From: Sporosarcina koreensis
GTDB lineage: Bacteria > Bacillota > Bacilli > Bacillales_A > Planococcaceae
Length of the DNA: 64,000 bases
Assembly (NCBI RefSeq): GCF_000826145.2
Contig: NZ_LN651337.1
Span: 3,774-67,773, forward strand
Direction: 5' to 3'
Both the position numbers and the translations under genes were made by a program. The stretch's first letter is position 1, and each line of letters begins with the position of its first letter. The notes beneath the pieces were generated by a model that was given only the letters and a program-made list of their open reading frames with translations, searched no databases and was not told the origin of the DNA. Positions 1-9,036 of this stretch are shown in pieces.

Positions 1-9
1 TATTATTAT

Positions 10-85
<76 letters not shown>

Positions 86-87
86 AT

Positions 88-163
88 GGTCCCGTGGTGT
101 AGCGGTTAACATGCCTGCCTGTCACGCAGGAGATCGCCGGTTCGATCCCGGTCGGGACCGCCA
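88..163 (+). tRNA. tRNA-Asp (GTC)
   Basis: Cloverleaf with acceptor stem GGTCCCG/CGGGACC, anticodon GTC, discriminator G and encoded CCA. It lies 3 nt after tRNA-fMet. Confidence 0.95.
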
Positions 164-192
164 TTTTTATTTTATACATAGTTCTCTTTGCT

Positions 193-268
193 GGTTCAGT
201 AGCTCAGTCGGTAGAGCAAAGGACTGAAAATCCTTGTGTCGGCGGTTCGATTCCGTCCTGAACCACCA
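193..268 (+). tRNA. tRNA-Phe (GAA)
   Basis: Acceptor stem GGTTCAG/CTGAACC, anticodon GAA, discriminator A, CCA encoded. Third gene of the cluster. Confidence 0.95.
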
Positions 269-275
269 TAGTCGT

Positions 276-349
276 GCGGGTGTAGTTTAGTGGTAAAACC
301 TCAGCCTTCCAAGCTGATGATGAGGGTTCGATTCCCTTCACCCGCTCCA
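276..349 (+). tRNA. tRNA-Gly (TCC)
   Basis: Acceptor stem GCGGGTG/CACCCGC, anticodon TCC, discriminator T, CCA encoded. Confidence 0.95.
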
Positions 350-352
350 TTT

Positions 353-426
<74 letters not shown>

Positions 427-430
427 CTAT

Positions 431-505
431 TCCGCAGTAGCTCAGTGGTAGAGCAATCGGCTGTTAACCGATCGGTCGTAGGTTCGAGTCCTACCTGCGG
501 AGCCA
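431..505 (+). tRNA. tRNA-Asn (GTT)
   Basis: Acceptor stem TCCGCAG/CTGCGGA, anticodon GTT, discriminator G, CCA encoded. Confidence 0.95.
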
Positions 506-512
506 TTCATAC

Positions 513-603
513 GGGGAAGTACTCAAGTGGCTCAAGAGGCGCCCCTGCTAAGGGTGTAGGTCGCGAAAGCGGCGCGAGGGTTCGAATCCCTCCTTCTCCG
601 CCA
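513..603 (+). tRNA. tRNA-Ser (GCT)
   Basis: Class II tRNA with a long variable arm. Anticodon GCT, acceptor stem GGGGAAG/CTTCTCC (one G-T pair), discriminator G, CCA encoded. Confidence 0.95.
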
Positions 604-612
604 TATTTGTTT

Positions 613-684
613 GGCCCCTTGGTCAAGCGGTTAAGACACCGCCCTTTCACGGCGGTAACACGGGTTCGAATCCCGTAGGGGTCA
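613..684 (+). tRNA. tRNA-Glu (TTC)
   Basis: Acceptor stem GGCCCCT/AGGGGTC with one G-T pair, anticodon TTC, discriminator A. CCA is not encoded (TAC follows). Last gene of the cluster, directly before a terminator. Confidence 0.93.
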
Positions 685-690
685 TACTGA

Positions 691-722
691 AAAAACCTGA
701 CTGTTTTGCAGTCAGGTTTTTT
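691..722. terminator. Bidirectional terminator
   Basis: Stem AACCTGACTG / CAGTCAGGTT with A- and T-runs on both sides. It ends the tRNA cluster on the plus strand and the yteA-like gene on the minus strand. Confidence 0.85.
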
Positions 723-726
723 GTAT

Positions 727-1455
727 TCATTTATCTACATAACTGTCTCTTTTCCGGTATGGAATGTCGCCGAGTTCAGATTCCAGGTTCTCATCATCGA
801 GATTTTCTTCGTATTCGGCTGTTGTGTCACTGCGCACATAGCCAGCCGGTTCTCCGTCGATGTCGCTCGCTGCGATGACATCGATGTCTTCCGTGCTTTC
901 ATCTTCCACATTGGTATCATACAGATCTTCATAATTGTCGTGGTCCCCTGTGAAGTCGGATGGGGTTTCCGACGTCCCTGATTTCGCGATCGCTTCAAAG
1001 CTGTCGATCGGATCTTCGTATATCCCTTCCCGCCGATCTGCAAATGTGTTCGGCTTCGCCATCTTCAGCAAGTCGTTTTCCACCGGTCTGTCATCAGGCA
1101 CTTCCTGTACTGCATCTTCCACGCATACTGTCGTATAGGGAATTGCCTCCAGTCGTTCAAATGGAATGTCTTTGCCGCATTCCTCGCAGACCCCATAGGT
1201 GCCTTCTTCCATCCGCTTGAGAGCTGTCTGCACTTTCTCCATTTCCTCGGATGCATGCTCGTTCAGGGCCCTGTCCTTTTCCCTGTCATACAGTTCTGTC
1301 CCCATATCTGCGGGGTGATTATCATAAGTGGAGAGTTCGCCGATCTCGTCCTGCGGTGCTGTGTCTGTCGTCGTCCGTTCTTCGGTCACCGTTAAGTCGT
1401 CTTGTAGACGAAGCAGTTCCTTCTTCAATGTCATGGTCTGTTCTTTTGTCAGCAT
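727..1455 (-). CDS. yteA: YteA-like TraR/DksA zinc-finger protein
   Basis: Hydrophilic, acidic protein of about 242 aa. A central TraR/DksA-type C4 zinc finger is visible, with the first cysteine pair in CEECGK and a later single cysteine in VCVE, so one of the usual four ligands seems to be replaced. The N-terminal half is helical and charged. The Bacillus YteA family is linked to sporulating and stressed cells; its molecular role is not settled. The ATG at 1455 is preferred over the upstream GTG at 1464 because AAAGGA lies about 10 nt before the ATG and abuts the GTG. Transcription ends in the terminator shared with the tRNA cluster. The family call is secure, the exact function is not. Confidence 0.8.
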   Translation of the reverse strand: MLTKEQTMTLKKELLRLQDDLTVTEERTTTDTAPQDEIGELSTYDNHPADMGTELYDREKDRALNEHASEEMEKVQTALKRMEEGTYGVCEECGKDIPFERLEAIPYTTVCVEDAVQEVPDDRPVENDLLKMAKPNTFADRREGIYEDPIDSFEAIAKSGTSETPSDFTGDHDNYEDLYDTNVEDESTEDIDVIAASDIDGEPAGYVRSDTTAEYEENLDDENLESELGDIPYRKRDSYVDK

Positions 1456-1599
1456 TTCATTCACGTCCTTTATGGATTTACCTGCTAGTATGGATCAGAA
1501 CGGCTGAATTCATATGCATTCAGCTGTTAGTTCTCTGAATTCCTTTTTCGCCCGGTCCTTAAACCTAAGCGGAACAACTTCAGACAGGATCAGCAAAGC

Positions 1600-1632
1600 A
1601 AAAAAAAGAAGACCGTATGGTAGACGGTCTTC
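1600..1632 (-). terminator. menA terminator
   Basis: On the minus strand, stem GAAGACCGT/ACGGTCTTC with a 7-nt loop is followed by eight T, just after the menA stop. Confidence 0.85.
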
Positions 1633-1641
1633 CAGCAGATA

Positions 1642-2556
1642 TTAGTGGAGGAGGTGGCCAATGAGCAAGCCGACCGCCAGAAGCAGGCAGAAGAAGGTGT
1701 TCGTCTGCGCTGTGAATTTCATGGCTGGCATCACTTGGAGCGGTGCTTCGTGATTTTTGAATATCCTGATGGCGGAGATGGGCTTCTTGACGCACAGGAT
1801 GACGAGCAGGCTCCATGGAGTGAGTCCGCCGAAGAGCACGAGACCGATGATCCAGGCAAATGCCAGGATGAAGAATCCGCTCTGTACCCGGATGGCATTC
1901 GCCCGTCCGAGCAAAATGGCAAGCGTCTTCCGTCCTCCCAGCTTGTCGCCTTCGAGGTCCCGGATATTGTTTGCCATCATGATTGCAGCTACGAGGAGAA
2001 CACTCGGTATGGACAGCAGCACAGCCCGTTCCGATACGGTCCCTGTCTGGATATAGAAGGCGATCAGGACGAGCAGCATCCCCATGACAACACCGGAAAA
2101 CAGTTCCCCAAGCGGGGTATAGGCGATCGGGTAGGGGCCGCCTGTGTAGAAGTAACCGATAGCCATCGATACGAGACCGATTGCTGCAAGCCACCAGGAC
2201 GTCTGCATGCAGATATAGACGCCCAGCAGTACGGAAATGCCATATAGGAAAAGAGCCAGGTTCAGGATCGTTTTCGGGTTCACTTTGTTGCGGACGATCG
2301 TTCCGCCGATGCCGACCGAGTGCTCGGTGTCCAGGCCTCTTTTGTAGTCATAGTATTCATTGAACATGTTCGTCGCCATCTGGATGAGCACACTTGCGAG
2401 CAGCATGGCTGCAAAGAGAGGGAAGTCCAGCCGTCCGAACGGCAGGGCGAGCATCGTGCCGAGGAATACAGGTGCAAAGGCTGCGGTCAGTGTGTGCGGC
2501 CGGGTCAGCTGCCACCACATCCTCCAGCCTTGTTCGATTTTGATTGTATCTTGCAT
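1642..2556 (-). CDS. menA: 1,4-dihydroxy-2-naphthoate polyprenyltransferase
   Basis: Integral membrane UbiA-family prenyltransferase that attaches the polyprenyl tail to 1,4-dihydroxy-2-naphthoate, giving demethylmenaquinone. Both Asp-rich prenyl-diphosphate motifs are present: NEYYDYKRGLD near residue 80 and NNIRDLEGDKLGG near residue 200, within a protein of about eight hydrophobic segments. The ATG at 2556 is chosen because GGAG lies 7-9 nt upstream; the longer frame from 2592 has no ribosome-binding site. It is divergent from menF across about 155 bp, so the pathway genes share one control region. Confidence 0.95.
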   Translation of the reverse strand: MQDTIKIEQGWRMWWQLTRPHTLTAAFAPVFLGTMLALPFGRLDFPLFAAMLLASVLIQMATNMFNEYYDYKRGLDTEHSVGIGGTIVRNKVNPKTILNLALFLYGISVLLGVYICMQTSWWLAAIGLVSMAIGYFYTGGPYPIAYTPLGELFSGVVMGMLLVLIAFYIQTGTVSERAVLLSIPSVLLVAAIMMANNIRDLEGDKLGGRKTLAILLGRANAIRVQSGFFILAFAWIIGLVLFGGLTPWSLLVILCVKKPISAIRIFKNHEAPLQVMPAMKFTAQTNTFFCLLLAVGLLIGHLLH

Positions 2557-2659
2557 TTCGTTCTCTCCTTCACTTTTGAATCCACTTTCCATTGTACTCT
2601 ATTCCGCCCGTGTTCGGTATCCCCGGGTCCCCAAAAATGCGGGAGCGGCCCATTTCCGT

Positions 2660-2665
2660 TATAAT
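2660..2665 (+). promoter_or_regulatory. Candidate -10 box for menF operon
   Basis: A perfect TATAAT about 45 nt before the menF start in the menA/menF divergent region. No good -35 hexamer is visible at the right distance, so the assignment is tentative. Confidence 0.4.
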
Positions 2666-2712
2666 GGATACTGCAATGGCATCTAGTACACGCCAACAGA
2701 GGAGAGAATATT

Positions 2713-4101
2713 ATGAATCGGAAGCTTACGGAACTGCCTGCACATACTGATCGTGCAGCCAACCCGCATATCCGCTTCTTCACTGAAACGATAGAGGCGG
2801 GCGGAATTTCTCCGCTTTCTTTTTTTGAGGCCGGGTCTTCCATCGGATATGCAGAACGGTTCTTTTGGGAAAACGCCTCGAAGACATTGACACTCGTCGG
2901 GATCGGGCATGCATTGACCCTTACGGCTGACGCGGAGCACGATCGCTTCGGGAAAATAGAGGCTGAGTGGAAACAATACTGCACGAAACTCATCAAAGAA
3001 GAAAAAGACATGGACCCCATCCTGGCAGGAGGTTTTTCATTCACTGCTGAGCAGGGATCCCGCAGTTCTGAATGGGGGGATTTTCCGCGCGCATTCTTTT
3101 CAGTTCCTGTTTTTCAACTGAAAATCGAGAATGGGCGGACAGCGGTCGCCATCAATCTAATTACGGACTCCCCGGAGAGCTCCGGCAAGTTTGATGAGCT
3201 GCGGCAGCAGAGGGACCGCTTGATACACGAAGCGCAGATGCGGGATTCACTGCACTTTACGAAGCCGTCCGTCCTCTCGATGCAAGAGCTCGGAAAAGAC
3301 AGCTATCTGGATACAGTTACGGCGGTCACCGGGAAGATCGCTGCCGGGGAAGCGGATAAGGTCGTCATCGCCCGTTCGCTCGCCCTGCAGTTCGATGAGC
3401 CGGCAGACCATACAGCAGTGCTGCAGTCGATCACAAACGAACAGCGCGACAGCTACCTGTTCGGCATTGAACGCGGCAGCCAGCTGTTCTTCGGGGCGAC
3501 TCCCGAACGGCTGGTCGAGATAAAGGACGGGAGAGCCTATTCGGCATGCGTGGCGGGTTCGAGCAGACGGGGGACGACAGCCGAGGAGGATCGCAAGCTG
3601 GGCGAAGCGCTTCTGGCGGATAAAAAGAACCGGGAAGAGCATCACTATGTCGTCGAGATGATTACCCGTGTGTTCGATTCACTTTGTGCATCCCGTACAT
3701 CAGCAGCAGGTCCGAAACTCATGAAAGTGAGAGATATCCAGCATTTATATACCCCTGTCGAAGGAACTCTCGTAGTTGAAAGCAGCATTTTCCAGTTCAT
3801 CAAGGCGCTCCATCCGACGCCGGCTCTCGGAGGTGTCCCGACGGCGACCGCGATGGATATCATCCGGCATGAGGAAAAGCTGGATCGCGGTTTCTATGCC
3901 GCTCCGGTCGGCTGGACGGACGCTTCCGGCAACGGGGAATTTGCCGTTGCCATCCGGTCGGCTCTTCTTGAGCAGGACAAGGCTTGGCTGTATGCAGGCG
4001 GCGGAATTGTGGCCGATTCCAAGGCAGACGAAGAATATGAGGAGACATGGGTGAAATTCAGGCCGATGCTCCGCGCCCTTGGAGGGACACTGCATGGATA
4101 A
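2713..4101 (+). CDS. menF: Isochorismate synthase
   Basis: Converts chorismate to isochorismate, the first committed step of menaquinone synthesis. The 462-aa chorismate-binding fold is seen in the C-terminal half: FFGATPERLV, the HPTPALGG segment with the active-site region, and GGGIVADS followed by EEYEETWVKF. AGAGGAGAG lies about 8 nt before the ATG. First gene of a compact operon menF-menD-menH-menB with overlapping ends; its last 8 nt overlap menD. Confidence 0.95.
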   Translation: MNRKLTELPAHTDRAANPHIRFFTETIEAGGISPLSFFEAGSSIGYAERFFWENASKTLTLVGIGHALTLTADAEHDRFGKIEAEWKQYCTKLIKEEKDMDPILAGGFSFTAEQGSRSSEWGDFPRAFFSVPVFQLKIENGRTAVAINLITDSPESSGKFDELRQQRDRLIHEAQMRDSLHFTKPSVLSMQELGKDSYLDTVTAVTGKIAAGEADKVVIARSLALQFDEPADHTAVLQSITNEQRDSYLFGIERGSQLFFGATPERLVEIKDGRAYSACVAGSSRRGTTAEEDRKLGEALLADKKNREEHHYVVEMITRVFDSLCASRTSAAGPKLMKVRDIQHLYTPVEGTLVVESSIFQFIKALHPTPALGGVPTATAMDIIRHEEKLDRGFYAAPVGWTDASGNGEFAVAIRSALLEQDKAWLYAGGGIVADSKADEEYEETWVKFRPMLRALGGTLHG

Positions 4102-5812
4102 ACGTATAATACTGACCAACCATGTAAAACGGATGACGGAATCTCTTGCACGGCTGGGAATGGTGCATGCTGTGATCAGTCCCGGATCCCGTTCCACTCC
4201 GCTTGCGTACGCGCTGGCATCTGACGACAGGTTCGAGACCCATCTGCAGGTGGATGAGCGTTCTGCAGGGTTCTTCGCCCTCGGGTTAGCGAAGGCCACG
4301 CAGCTGCCAGTTGCCCTGCTGTGTACATCGGGGACAGCCGCGGCCAATTTCCATCCTGCAGTCACGGAAGCCTTCTACGCGCGTATCCCGCTCGTCGTGA
4401 TTACAGCGGACCGGCCTCATGAACTCAGGGACGTCGGTGCGCCGCAGGCGATCCGTCAGCCCGGTATGTTCGCGGAACACGTGAAGTACCATGTCGATCT
4501 GCCGATTCCTGAAGAATCAGCAGCCGTCGATGACTTTCTGGAGCGGCAGATTGCCCGAACTGTCGCTGTGACGATGACCGAACCGAAAGGACCGGTTCAT
4601 GTGAATGCACCATTCCGTGAACCGCTGCTGATCGATCTCGGCCAGCCAGCGCCTCCGGTCACATTCCAGGCAAGCATTGCCGGAAAAAGTGTATTTGCAG
4701 AAGACCGGAAACGGCAGGTCAGCGGACTGTTGAGCAGAGCATCCAGAGGACTTTTGGTAGCGGGGGAACTGCCTCCAGGATTCCCGAAAGAAACCGTCTG
4801 GGCGTTTGCAGAGCGGATGAACTGGCCGGTCCTCTGTGATCCGCTGTCCAACCTGCGTTCTGAAGTACCGGAGTCCTGCAGGCATCTCTGCATCGACTCG
4901 TACGACGCGCTGCTGAAACAGGACCGGCTTGCAGAACGGCTGGCGCCGGATACCGTCTTCCGCATAGGACCGCAGCCGGTTTCGAAACCGCTGACCCTGT
5001 TCTTGAAACAGGCGCGTCCGGCTGTCTATGCAGTGGTGGATGAATCCGCGCTGTTCAGGGATCCGATCGGCATTGCGACCCATCATCTGCAGACCTGCCC
5101 GGAAGAAGTCCTTTCCCTGCAGTCGGAATCCCATCAGCAGCCTGCCTATACGGAGGACTGGTCGGAGGCGAACCGGATTGTTTCGGAAGTCACTGCGTCG
5201 CACAGATGGGACGAAGAGCACGAAGGCGATTATGTCCGTACTCTGCTTGATCAGCTCCCTGACGGAAGTGATCTGATCAGCGGCAGCAGCATGCCGATCC
5301 GGGATCTGGATACGTATTTCCGCAATACATCCCGGGATATTGCCTGCTTCTCGAACAGAGGGGCAAACGGCATCGATGGTGTTGTATCGACAGCGCTCGG
5401 AATTCAGGCAGCGCGGAAACGGCCGTCCTGGCTGCTGATCGGCGACCTGTCGTTCCTCCATGACAGCAATGGCCTCATCGTCTCCCGGATGGAAGAGACG
5501 GATCTCACGATCGTGCTCAGCAATAACAATGGCGGCGGCATCTTCTCCTATTTGCCGCAGTCGACGGAGCCTGCGCATTTCGAAGAGCTGTTCGGAACAC
5601 CGACAGACCTGTCCTTCGCGCCGTTCGCCGAGCTCTATGATATCCAATACAGTTGTGTATCATCAGTTGCGCAGCTGGAAGAACAGCTGCAGCAGCCGAA
5701 GACAAAACCGCTCCGTATCATCGAGATGATCTCAAACCGGGAACAGAACACGGCGGCACATCGGGCTCTCTGGCAATCGGCAGGGGAGGAGCTGGACAGG
5801 CATGGCTTCTGA
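4094..5812 (+). CDS. menD: SEPHCHC synthase (MenD)
   Basis: Thiamine-diphosphate enzyme that joins isochorismate and 2-oxoglutarate to form SEPHCHC in menaquinone synthesis. The 572-aa protein shows the N-terminal PGSRSTPLA segment, the conserved Glu in VDERSAGFF, and the C-terminal ThDP/Mg site with GDLSFLHD and NNNGGGIFSYLP. The ATG at 4094 follows GGAGGG by 7 nt and overlaps the menF end, implying coupled translation. A longer frame from 4079 lacks a ribosome-binding site. Confidence 0.95.
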   Translation: MDKRIILTNHVKRMTESLARLGMVHAVISPGSRSTPLAYALASDDRFETHLQVDERSAGFFALGLAKATQLPVALLCTSGTAAANFHPAVTEAFYARIPLVVITADRPHELRDVGAPQAIRQPGMFAEHVKYHVDLPIPEESAAVDDFLERQIARTVAVTMTEPKGPVHVNAPFREPLLIDLGQPAPPVTFQASIAGKSVFAEDRKRQVSGLLSRASRGLLVAGELPPGFPKETVWAFAERMNWPVLCDPLSNLRSEVPESCRHLCIDSYDALLKQDRLAERLAPDTVFRIGPQPVSKPLTLFLKQARPAVYAVVDESALFRDPIGIATHHLQTCPEEVLSLQSESHQQPAYTEDWSEANRIVSEVTASHRWDEEHEGDYVRTLLDQLPDGSDLISGSSMPIRDLDTYFRNTSRDIACFSNRGANGIDGVVSTALGIQAARKRPSWLLIGDLSFLHDSNGLIVSRMEETDLTIVLSNNNGGGIFSYLPQSTEPAHFEELFGTPTDLSFAPFAELYDIQYSCVSSVAQLEEQLQQPKTKPLRIIEMISNREQNTAAHRALWQSAGEELDRHGF

Positions 5813-6632
5813 ATATCTCTCTGTTGGTGGGGAGTCTCTTCATTATGAAACGTATGGATGCAGTGACCGCCCGGCAGTTGTCCTGCTTCATGGGTTCACA
5901 GGCAGTACAGTGACATGGCATTCGATTGCCGGCCTGCTGGCGGATCGGTTCCATGTGGTCCTCGTGGATCTTTGGGGGCACGGCCGGTCCGCAAGCCCTG
6001 CGGACAGCACCCGGTATTCAATGGCGTCCCAGACGGAAGATCTCGATCAGCTGTTTACGTATCTCGGGCTGGACCGCATCCTTCTCGTCGGCTATTCGAT
6101 GGGCGGCCGCACCGCACTTGGATATGCTGCGGCGTTTCCGGAGCGTATCGCAGGCCTCCTATTGGAAAGTGCGTCGCCGGGCCTCCGCACAGTAGAGGAA
6201 CGCGCCGACAGACGGCGGCATGATGCGGCCCTGGCAGCACGGCTGCGGAATGAGCCGCTGGCGGAGTTCGTCCGTTTCTGGGAGGCAATCGCTCTGTTCG
6301 ATTCCCAGAAATGGCTGCCCGAACAGACGCAATCTGCTATACGCAGCGAGCGGATGAACCAGAAAGCAGATGGGCTGGCCGGCAGCCTGGAAGGGATCGG
6401 AACCGGCAGCCAGCCATCGTATTGGAGGGCGCTTCCTCATATGATGTTCCCCGTCCTGCTTGTGACCGGAACACTCGACGGAAAGTTCACACGGCTCGCG
6501 CAAGAGATGGAAACACTGCTGCCGAATGCTGTCCATGAACAGGTGCCGGATGCGGGCCATGCAATCCACGTGGAAAAACCGAAGAAATTTGTTACAATAA
6601 TAGAGAACTTTGCAGCACATCATTCATTTTGA
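5802..6632 (+). CDS. menH: SHCHC synthase (MenH), alpha/beta hydrolase fold
   Basis: 276-aa alpha/beta hydrolase expected to eliminate pyruvate from SEPHCHC to give SHCHC. The nucleophile elbow GYSMGG is around residue 100, an Asp-containing strand follows, and the C-terminal His is in DAGHAIH. The start overlaps menD by 11 nt with GGAGGAG upstream, fitting a translationally coupled operon. Family identity alone would allow other hydrolases; the position between menD and menB makes menH secure. Confidence 0.92.
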   Translation: MASEYLSVGGESLHYETYGCSDRPAVVLLHGFTGSTVTWHSIAGLLADRFHVVLVDLWGHGRSASPADSTRYSMASQTEDLDQLFTYLGLDRILLVGYSMGGRTALGYAAAFPERIAGLLLESASPGLRTVEERADRRRHDAALAARLRNEPLAEFVRFWEAIALFDSQKWLPEQTQSAIRSERMNQKADGLAGSLEGIGTGSQPSYWRALPHMMFPVLLVTGTLDGKFTRLAQEMETLLPNAVHEQVPDAGHAIHVEKPKKFVTIIENFAAHHSF

Positions 6633-6643
6633 GGAGGACAATT

Positions 6644-7462
6644 ATGACACGGCAATGGGAAACGCTTCATACATATGAAGATATTAAGTATGAAAAGTAT
6701 AACGGCATCGCTAAAGTGACGATCAACCGTCCGGAAGTGCGCAACGCATTCCGCCCGAAGACGGTTACAGAAATGATCGATGCATTCTCACGAGCACGCG
6801 ACGACGAGAGCATCGGGGTCATCATCCTCACTGGCGAGGGAGAGAAAGCATTCTGTTCCGGCGGCGACCAGAAAGTCAGAGGTCATGGCGGATATGTCGG
6901 AGACGACGAAATTCCGCGCTTGAACGTACTGGACCTCCAGCGCCTGATCCGCGTCATCCCGAAACCGGTTGTTGCGATGGTTTCCGGATTTGCTATCGGC
7001 GGCGGCCATGTGCTGCATGTTGTCTGCGATTTGACGATCGCTGCGGACAATGCAATCTTCGGCCAGACGGGTCCGAAAGTCGGCTCATTCGATGCCGGTT
7101 ATGGCTCGGGTTACCTGGCACGTATCATCGGCCACAAGAAAGCCCGTGAAATCTGGTATCTGTGCCGTCAGTACGACGCACAGCAGGCACTTGATATGGG
7201 ACTCGTCAATACAGTCGTTCCGTATGAACAACTGGAGGATGAAACCGTTCAGTGGTGTGAGGAAATGCTCTCCATGAGCCCGACGGCACTCCGGTTTGTC
7301 AAAGCAGCCATGAACGCGGACACGGACGGTCTTGCAGGTCTCCAGCAGATGGCGGGGGATGCGACACTTCTGTATTACACAACCGACGAAGCGAAAGAGG
7401 GACGGGATGCATTCAAAGAGAAGCGCAAGCCGGACTTCGGCCAATTCCCAAGGTTCCCTTGA
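6644..7462 (+). CDS. menB: 1,4-dihydroxy-2-naphthoyl-CoA synthase
   Basis: Crotonase-fold enzyme closing the naphthalene ring of o-succinylbenzoyl-CoA. Visible are the [13 protein letters not shown] oxyanion/active-site region, the GGGHVLH motif and the C-terminal [13 protein letters not shown] segment typical of MenB. The protein is 272 aa, the usual length. GAGGAGG is 7-9 nt before the ATG at 6644, right after the menH stop. A terminator separates it from menE. Confidence 0.96.
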   Translation: MTRQWETLHTYEDIKYEKYNGIAKVTINRPEVRNAFRPKTVTEMIDAFSRARDDESIGVIILTGEGEKAFCSGGDQKVRGHGGYVGDDEIPRLNVLDLQRLIRVIPKPVVAMVSGFAIGGGHVLHVVCDLTIAADNAIFGQTGPKVGSFDAGYGSGYLARIIGHKKAREIWYLCRQYDAQQALDMGLVNTVVPYEQLEDETVQWCEEMLSMSPTALRFVKAAMNADTDGLAGLQQMAGDATLLYYTTDEAKEGRDAFKEKRKPDFGQFPRFP

Positions 7463-7473
7463 TAAATACAGAC

Positions 7474-7502
7474 AAAAACTGCCGATACCGGCAGTTTTTT
7501 GT
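7474..7502 (+). terminator. Terminator between menB and menE
   Basis: Stem AAAACTGCCG/CGGCAGTTTT with a short loop and a T-run, 12 nt after the menB stop. menE may be expressed by read-through or from its own promoter. Confidence 0.8.
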
Positions 7503-7521
7503 TTAGGAAGGAGCATGTCCA

Positions 7522-8991
7522 ATGATACCTAATTGGCTGATGAAACGGGCATCCCTCAGCCCGGAAGCGCCGGCACTTTCATTTGAAGGGGAAACGCTGT
7601 CCTATGCGGAACTGTATGACCGGGCTATGGACCATGCAGGGAAACTGCGGGCCGCCGGACTGCACGCGGGAAGCCGGGCAGCCCTGCTCGGCGGAACTTC
7701 CGCGGAGATGGCTGTCCTCATCCATGGCTGCCTGCTGGCAGGTGTTGAAATGGTCCTCCTGAACGTCCGTCTGACAGCGGAGGAAATCGGATATCAGCTC
7801 GGCGATGCGGCGGCCGACCTGCTGATCTGCGAAGATTTTTGCATACCGCAGACCGGTTCTGCAAACTGTGGTGCGCTTTCCTACAGCGACTTCAGCAGAC
7901 TTCCGGCACACCCCGTGGAACCGGAGAGAGAGTGGCAGGACGACCGCACCCTCACCATCATGTACACATCCGGCACGACCGGATTTCCAAAGGGTGTTCG
8001 CCAGACGGCGGGCAACCATACTGCCAGTGCAGTGTCGGCAGTCCTGAACAGCGGTCTGCGGGACGGGGATGCCTGGCTCCATATGATGCCGCTGTTCCAC
8101 ATCAGCGGCTTCTCGATACTCGCGAGGGCAGTGCTGTATGGTACGGAGGTGCGGCTGTTCCGTAAATTCGACGCATATCTCGCCGCGGAGGAAATCGGCA
8201 GCGGCCGGGTATCGGGCATGTCTGCGGTGGCCGTCACACTGGAACGGCTGCTGACGGAGTTCGAAAGAAGCGGACGGACCGTGCCCGAAACGTTCCGCAC
8301 ATTGCTTGCCGGCGGGGGACCGGTGCCCGTCAATTACCTGGAGCGGGCGCAGCGGATCGGTCTGCCGGTCCTGCAGACATACGGGATGACGGAGACCAGT
8401 TCGCAGACCGCCACCCTGTCAGCAGGAGATGCCCTCCGCAAGATCGGGTCCGCCGGGAAGCCGCTGTTCTTCTCGGATATCCGGATCGAGGGAGCGGCCG
8501 GGCCCGGCAGCAGGGGGGAGATATTGATCCGGGGACCGCACGTGACGAAAGGGTATGTCGGCCGTCATTCCGGAAAAGGTGCCCTGCAGGATGGATGGCT
8601 CCATTCCGGGGACATCGGTTATTTCGACGAGGACGGCTTCCTGTTCGTCTCCGACCGCCGAAGCGACCTGATCATCTCGGGCGGGGAAAACATCTACCCT
8701 GCTGAAATCGAGGAAGTGCTCGCCGCGCATCCCGCCGTCAAAGAGGCCGGCGTCTGTGCTATGCGGGATGAGAAGTGGGGGGCTGTGCCTGCTGCATTCA
8801 TCAAGACGACCGGACCGCAGCAGCTTGACCCTGAGGACCTGGAAATCTTCTGTAGGGAGCGGCTGGCCGCCTATAAAGTTCCGAAGGTATTCCGTTTCAT
8901 CGAGGAGATGCCGCGCAACTCATCGAATAAGCTGATGCGCAGCAGACTCCGTGAACTGGCTGCGGACGAAAACGTGGATAGACAGCATTAA
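7522..8991 (+). CDS. menE: o-Succinylbenzoate--CoA ligase
   Basis: AMP-forming acyl-CoA ligase that activates o-succinylbenzoate for MenB. The 489-aa adenylating enzyme carries the P-loop YTSGTTGFPKGV around residue 150, TYGMTETSSQ, the LHSGDIGYFDEDGF motif and the C-terminal lysine region SSNKLMR. GGAAGGAG lies 8 nt upstream of the ATG. In Bacillus subtilis menC follows menE; here a terminator and a convergent zinc-transport gene follow instead. Confidence 0.93.
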   Translation: MIPNWLMKRASLSPEAPALSFEGETLSYAELYDRAMDHAGKLRAAGLHAGSRAALLGGTSAEMAVLIHGCLLAGVEMVLLNVRLTAEEIGYQLGDAAADLLICEDFCIPQTGSANCGALSYSDFSRLPAHPVEPEREWQDDRTLTIMYTSGTTGFPKGVRQTAGNHTASAVSAVLNSGLRDGDAWLHMMPLFHISGFSILARAVLYGTEVRLFRKFDAYLAAEEIGSGRVSGMSAVAVTLERLLTEFERSGRTVPETFRTLLAGGGPVPVNYLERAQRIGLPVLQTYGMTETSSQTATLSAGDALRKIGSAGKPLFFSDIRIEGAAGPGSRGEILIRGPHVTKGYVGRHSGKGALQDGWLHSGDIGYFDEDGFLFVSDRRSDLIISGGENIYPAEIEEVLAAHPAVKEAGVCAMRDEKWGAVPAAFIKTTGPQQLDPEDLEIFCRERLAAYKVPKVFRFIEEMPRNSSNKLMRSRLRELAADENVDRQH

Positions 8992-9036
8992 AAAGGCAGG
9001 GAAAGAGCCGGATAGCTCCTTTCCCTGCCTTTTTTC
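8991..9036. terminator. Bidirectional terminator
   Basis: Long stem GGCAGGGAAAGAGC / GCTCCTTTCCCTGCC with A- and T-runs, between the convergent menE and znuA-like genes. Confidence 0.88.
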
